Shown: piece after piece, positions 5,661-5,923 of the stretch | How the letters are laid out: every line of letters begins with the position of its first letter | How positions within the stretch are numbered: position 1 is the stretch's first letter | Assembly (NCBI GenBank): GCA_012032575.1 | Contig: JAAUSP010000483.1 | Span: 1 to 5,923, forward strand | DNA: 5,923 nt | Reading direction: 5' to 3' | Origin: Anaerolineales bacterium | Lineage (GTDB): Bacteria > Chloroflexota > Anaerolineae > 4572-78 > J111 | Program-made: the position numbers and the translations under genes | Notes under the pieces: model-generated | Database searches by the model: none | Told to the model about the DNA's origin: nothing | What the model saw: the letters and a program-made list of their open reading frames with translations, nothing else

Positions 5661-5923
5661 ATGCCCCTCACCTTTGAAGTCTGGAGCGACTTCGTCTGAC
5701 CCTGGTGCTACATGATTAAGTCCAGTCTGGACGAACTCGCCAAAACGGAAGAGATCGAAATCATCTGGAAAAGTTACGAACTGCGGCCTGCCGGTGCCCC
5801 GCCGCTGCCGCCGGAGCACGAAAATGCTTACCGGGAGCGCATCGAGGCGGGCTGGCCGAGAGTGCAGGAGATGGCCCGCGAGCGTTTTGGGGTCGAAATG
5901 AAAAGTCACCGCTGGGGCGTTAA
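5661..5923 (+). CDS. FrnE/DsbA-family oxidoreductase, probable selenoprotein (UPWC), cut by window edge
   Basis: The first 87 codons of a thioredoxin-fold protein of the DsbA/FrnE (2-hydroxychromene-2-carboxylate isomerase-like) family. It opens LTFEVWSDFV, then codon 13 is TGA (5697-5699), then PWCYMIKSSLDEL, later IIWKSYELRP (about 38-47). Family members have SDFVCPWCY here, so the TGA replaces exactly the first cysteine of the CxxC redox site and the second (C16) is kept. The frame is open and family-like on both sides, and the promoter and strong ribosome binding site (5 bases from ATG) point to 5661 as the start. I infer selenocysteine at position 13, giving a U-P-W-C thiol redox enzyme, probably cytoplasmic since no signal peptide is seen. 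TGA ends the gene at 642-1421, so general recoding is unlikely. The alternative is a nonsense mutation with a shortened product from ATG 5712, lacking the active-site U13 and C16. The C-terminal part lies beyond the window. Confidence 0.8.
5714..5737 (+). promoter_or_regulatory. Candidate bacterial SECIS hairpin after the in-frame TGA
   Basis: GTCC (5720-5723) pairs with GGAC (5729-5732) around the loop AGTCT, which starts 24 bases after the TGA. After a small internal loop, TT (5716-5717) pairs with AA (5734-5735), then G5714 with C5736. Bacterial SECIS elements lie within about 40 bases of the UGA and carry a G, usually G-U, near the start of a small apical loop; here G5725-T5726 are loop positions 2-3. 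The helix is short and pairing was done by eye. Confidence 0.45.

Noticed and set aside
5712..5714. ATG 5712 as the start of the FrnE-like protein
   Set aside because: No ribosome binding site before it, whereas ATG 5661 has AAAGGAG at 5 bases, a promoter and family sequence between 5661 and 5712.

Overview
The window looks like chromosomal DNA from an environmental bacterium, most likely a Chloroflexota (Anaerolineae-type) member. The case is indirect: a lipoprotein with a long Thr/Pro linker of the TPTPTP kind common in that phylum, moderately high GC, many short dispersed palindromic repeats between genes, and bacterial sigma-70-like promoters (TTGAC, 17 bases, TAAAAT). No taxonomic marker is present, so this is an inference.

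Layout. Bases 1-641 hold no intact gene. They contain a hairpin that could be a minus-strand terminator, a short minus-strand open stretch that may be the tail of a lost gene, an imperfect tandem duplication (217-448) and a palindromic REP-like element (460-543). A promoter whose predicted start site falls on the ATG then drives a RecB/Cas4-like iron-sulfur nuclease-fold protein (642-1421) whose catalytic motif looks degraded. A 69-base hairpin repeat separates it from a Tat-type lipoprotein with a clan GH-A-like glycosidase domain (1508-2754), which is split by a -1 frameshift just after the lipobox. A 260-base spacer with two promoter candidates leads into a two-gene operon of paralogous citrate synthases (3015-4304 and 4325-5461), closed by a strong intrinsic terminator (5561-5601).

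The most interesting item is the last gene, 5661 to the right edge. It has a near-consensus promoter, a strong ribosome binding site and an N-terminus typical of FrnE/DsbA-family thioredoxin-fold oxidoreductases, but the first cysteine of the expected CPWC active site is an in-frame TGA. The frame continues as good family sequence on both sides, and a small GC-rich hairpin with a G-U in its loop lies 24 bases after the TGA. The best reading is a selenoprotein with a U-P-W-C redox motif; conventional gene calling would begin it at the internal ATG 5712 and lose the active site.

Functionally, the citrate synthase pair points to acetyl-CoA (and possibly propionyl-CoA) condensation with oxaloacetate. 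The lipoprotein would act outside the membrane on carbohydrate, and the selenoprotein would be a thiol redox enzyme. Apart from the citrate synthase operon, the genes appear to be independent units.
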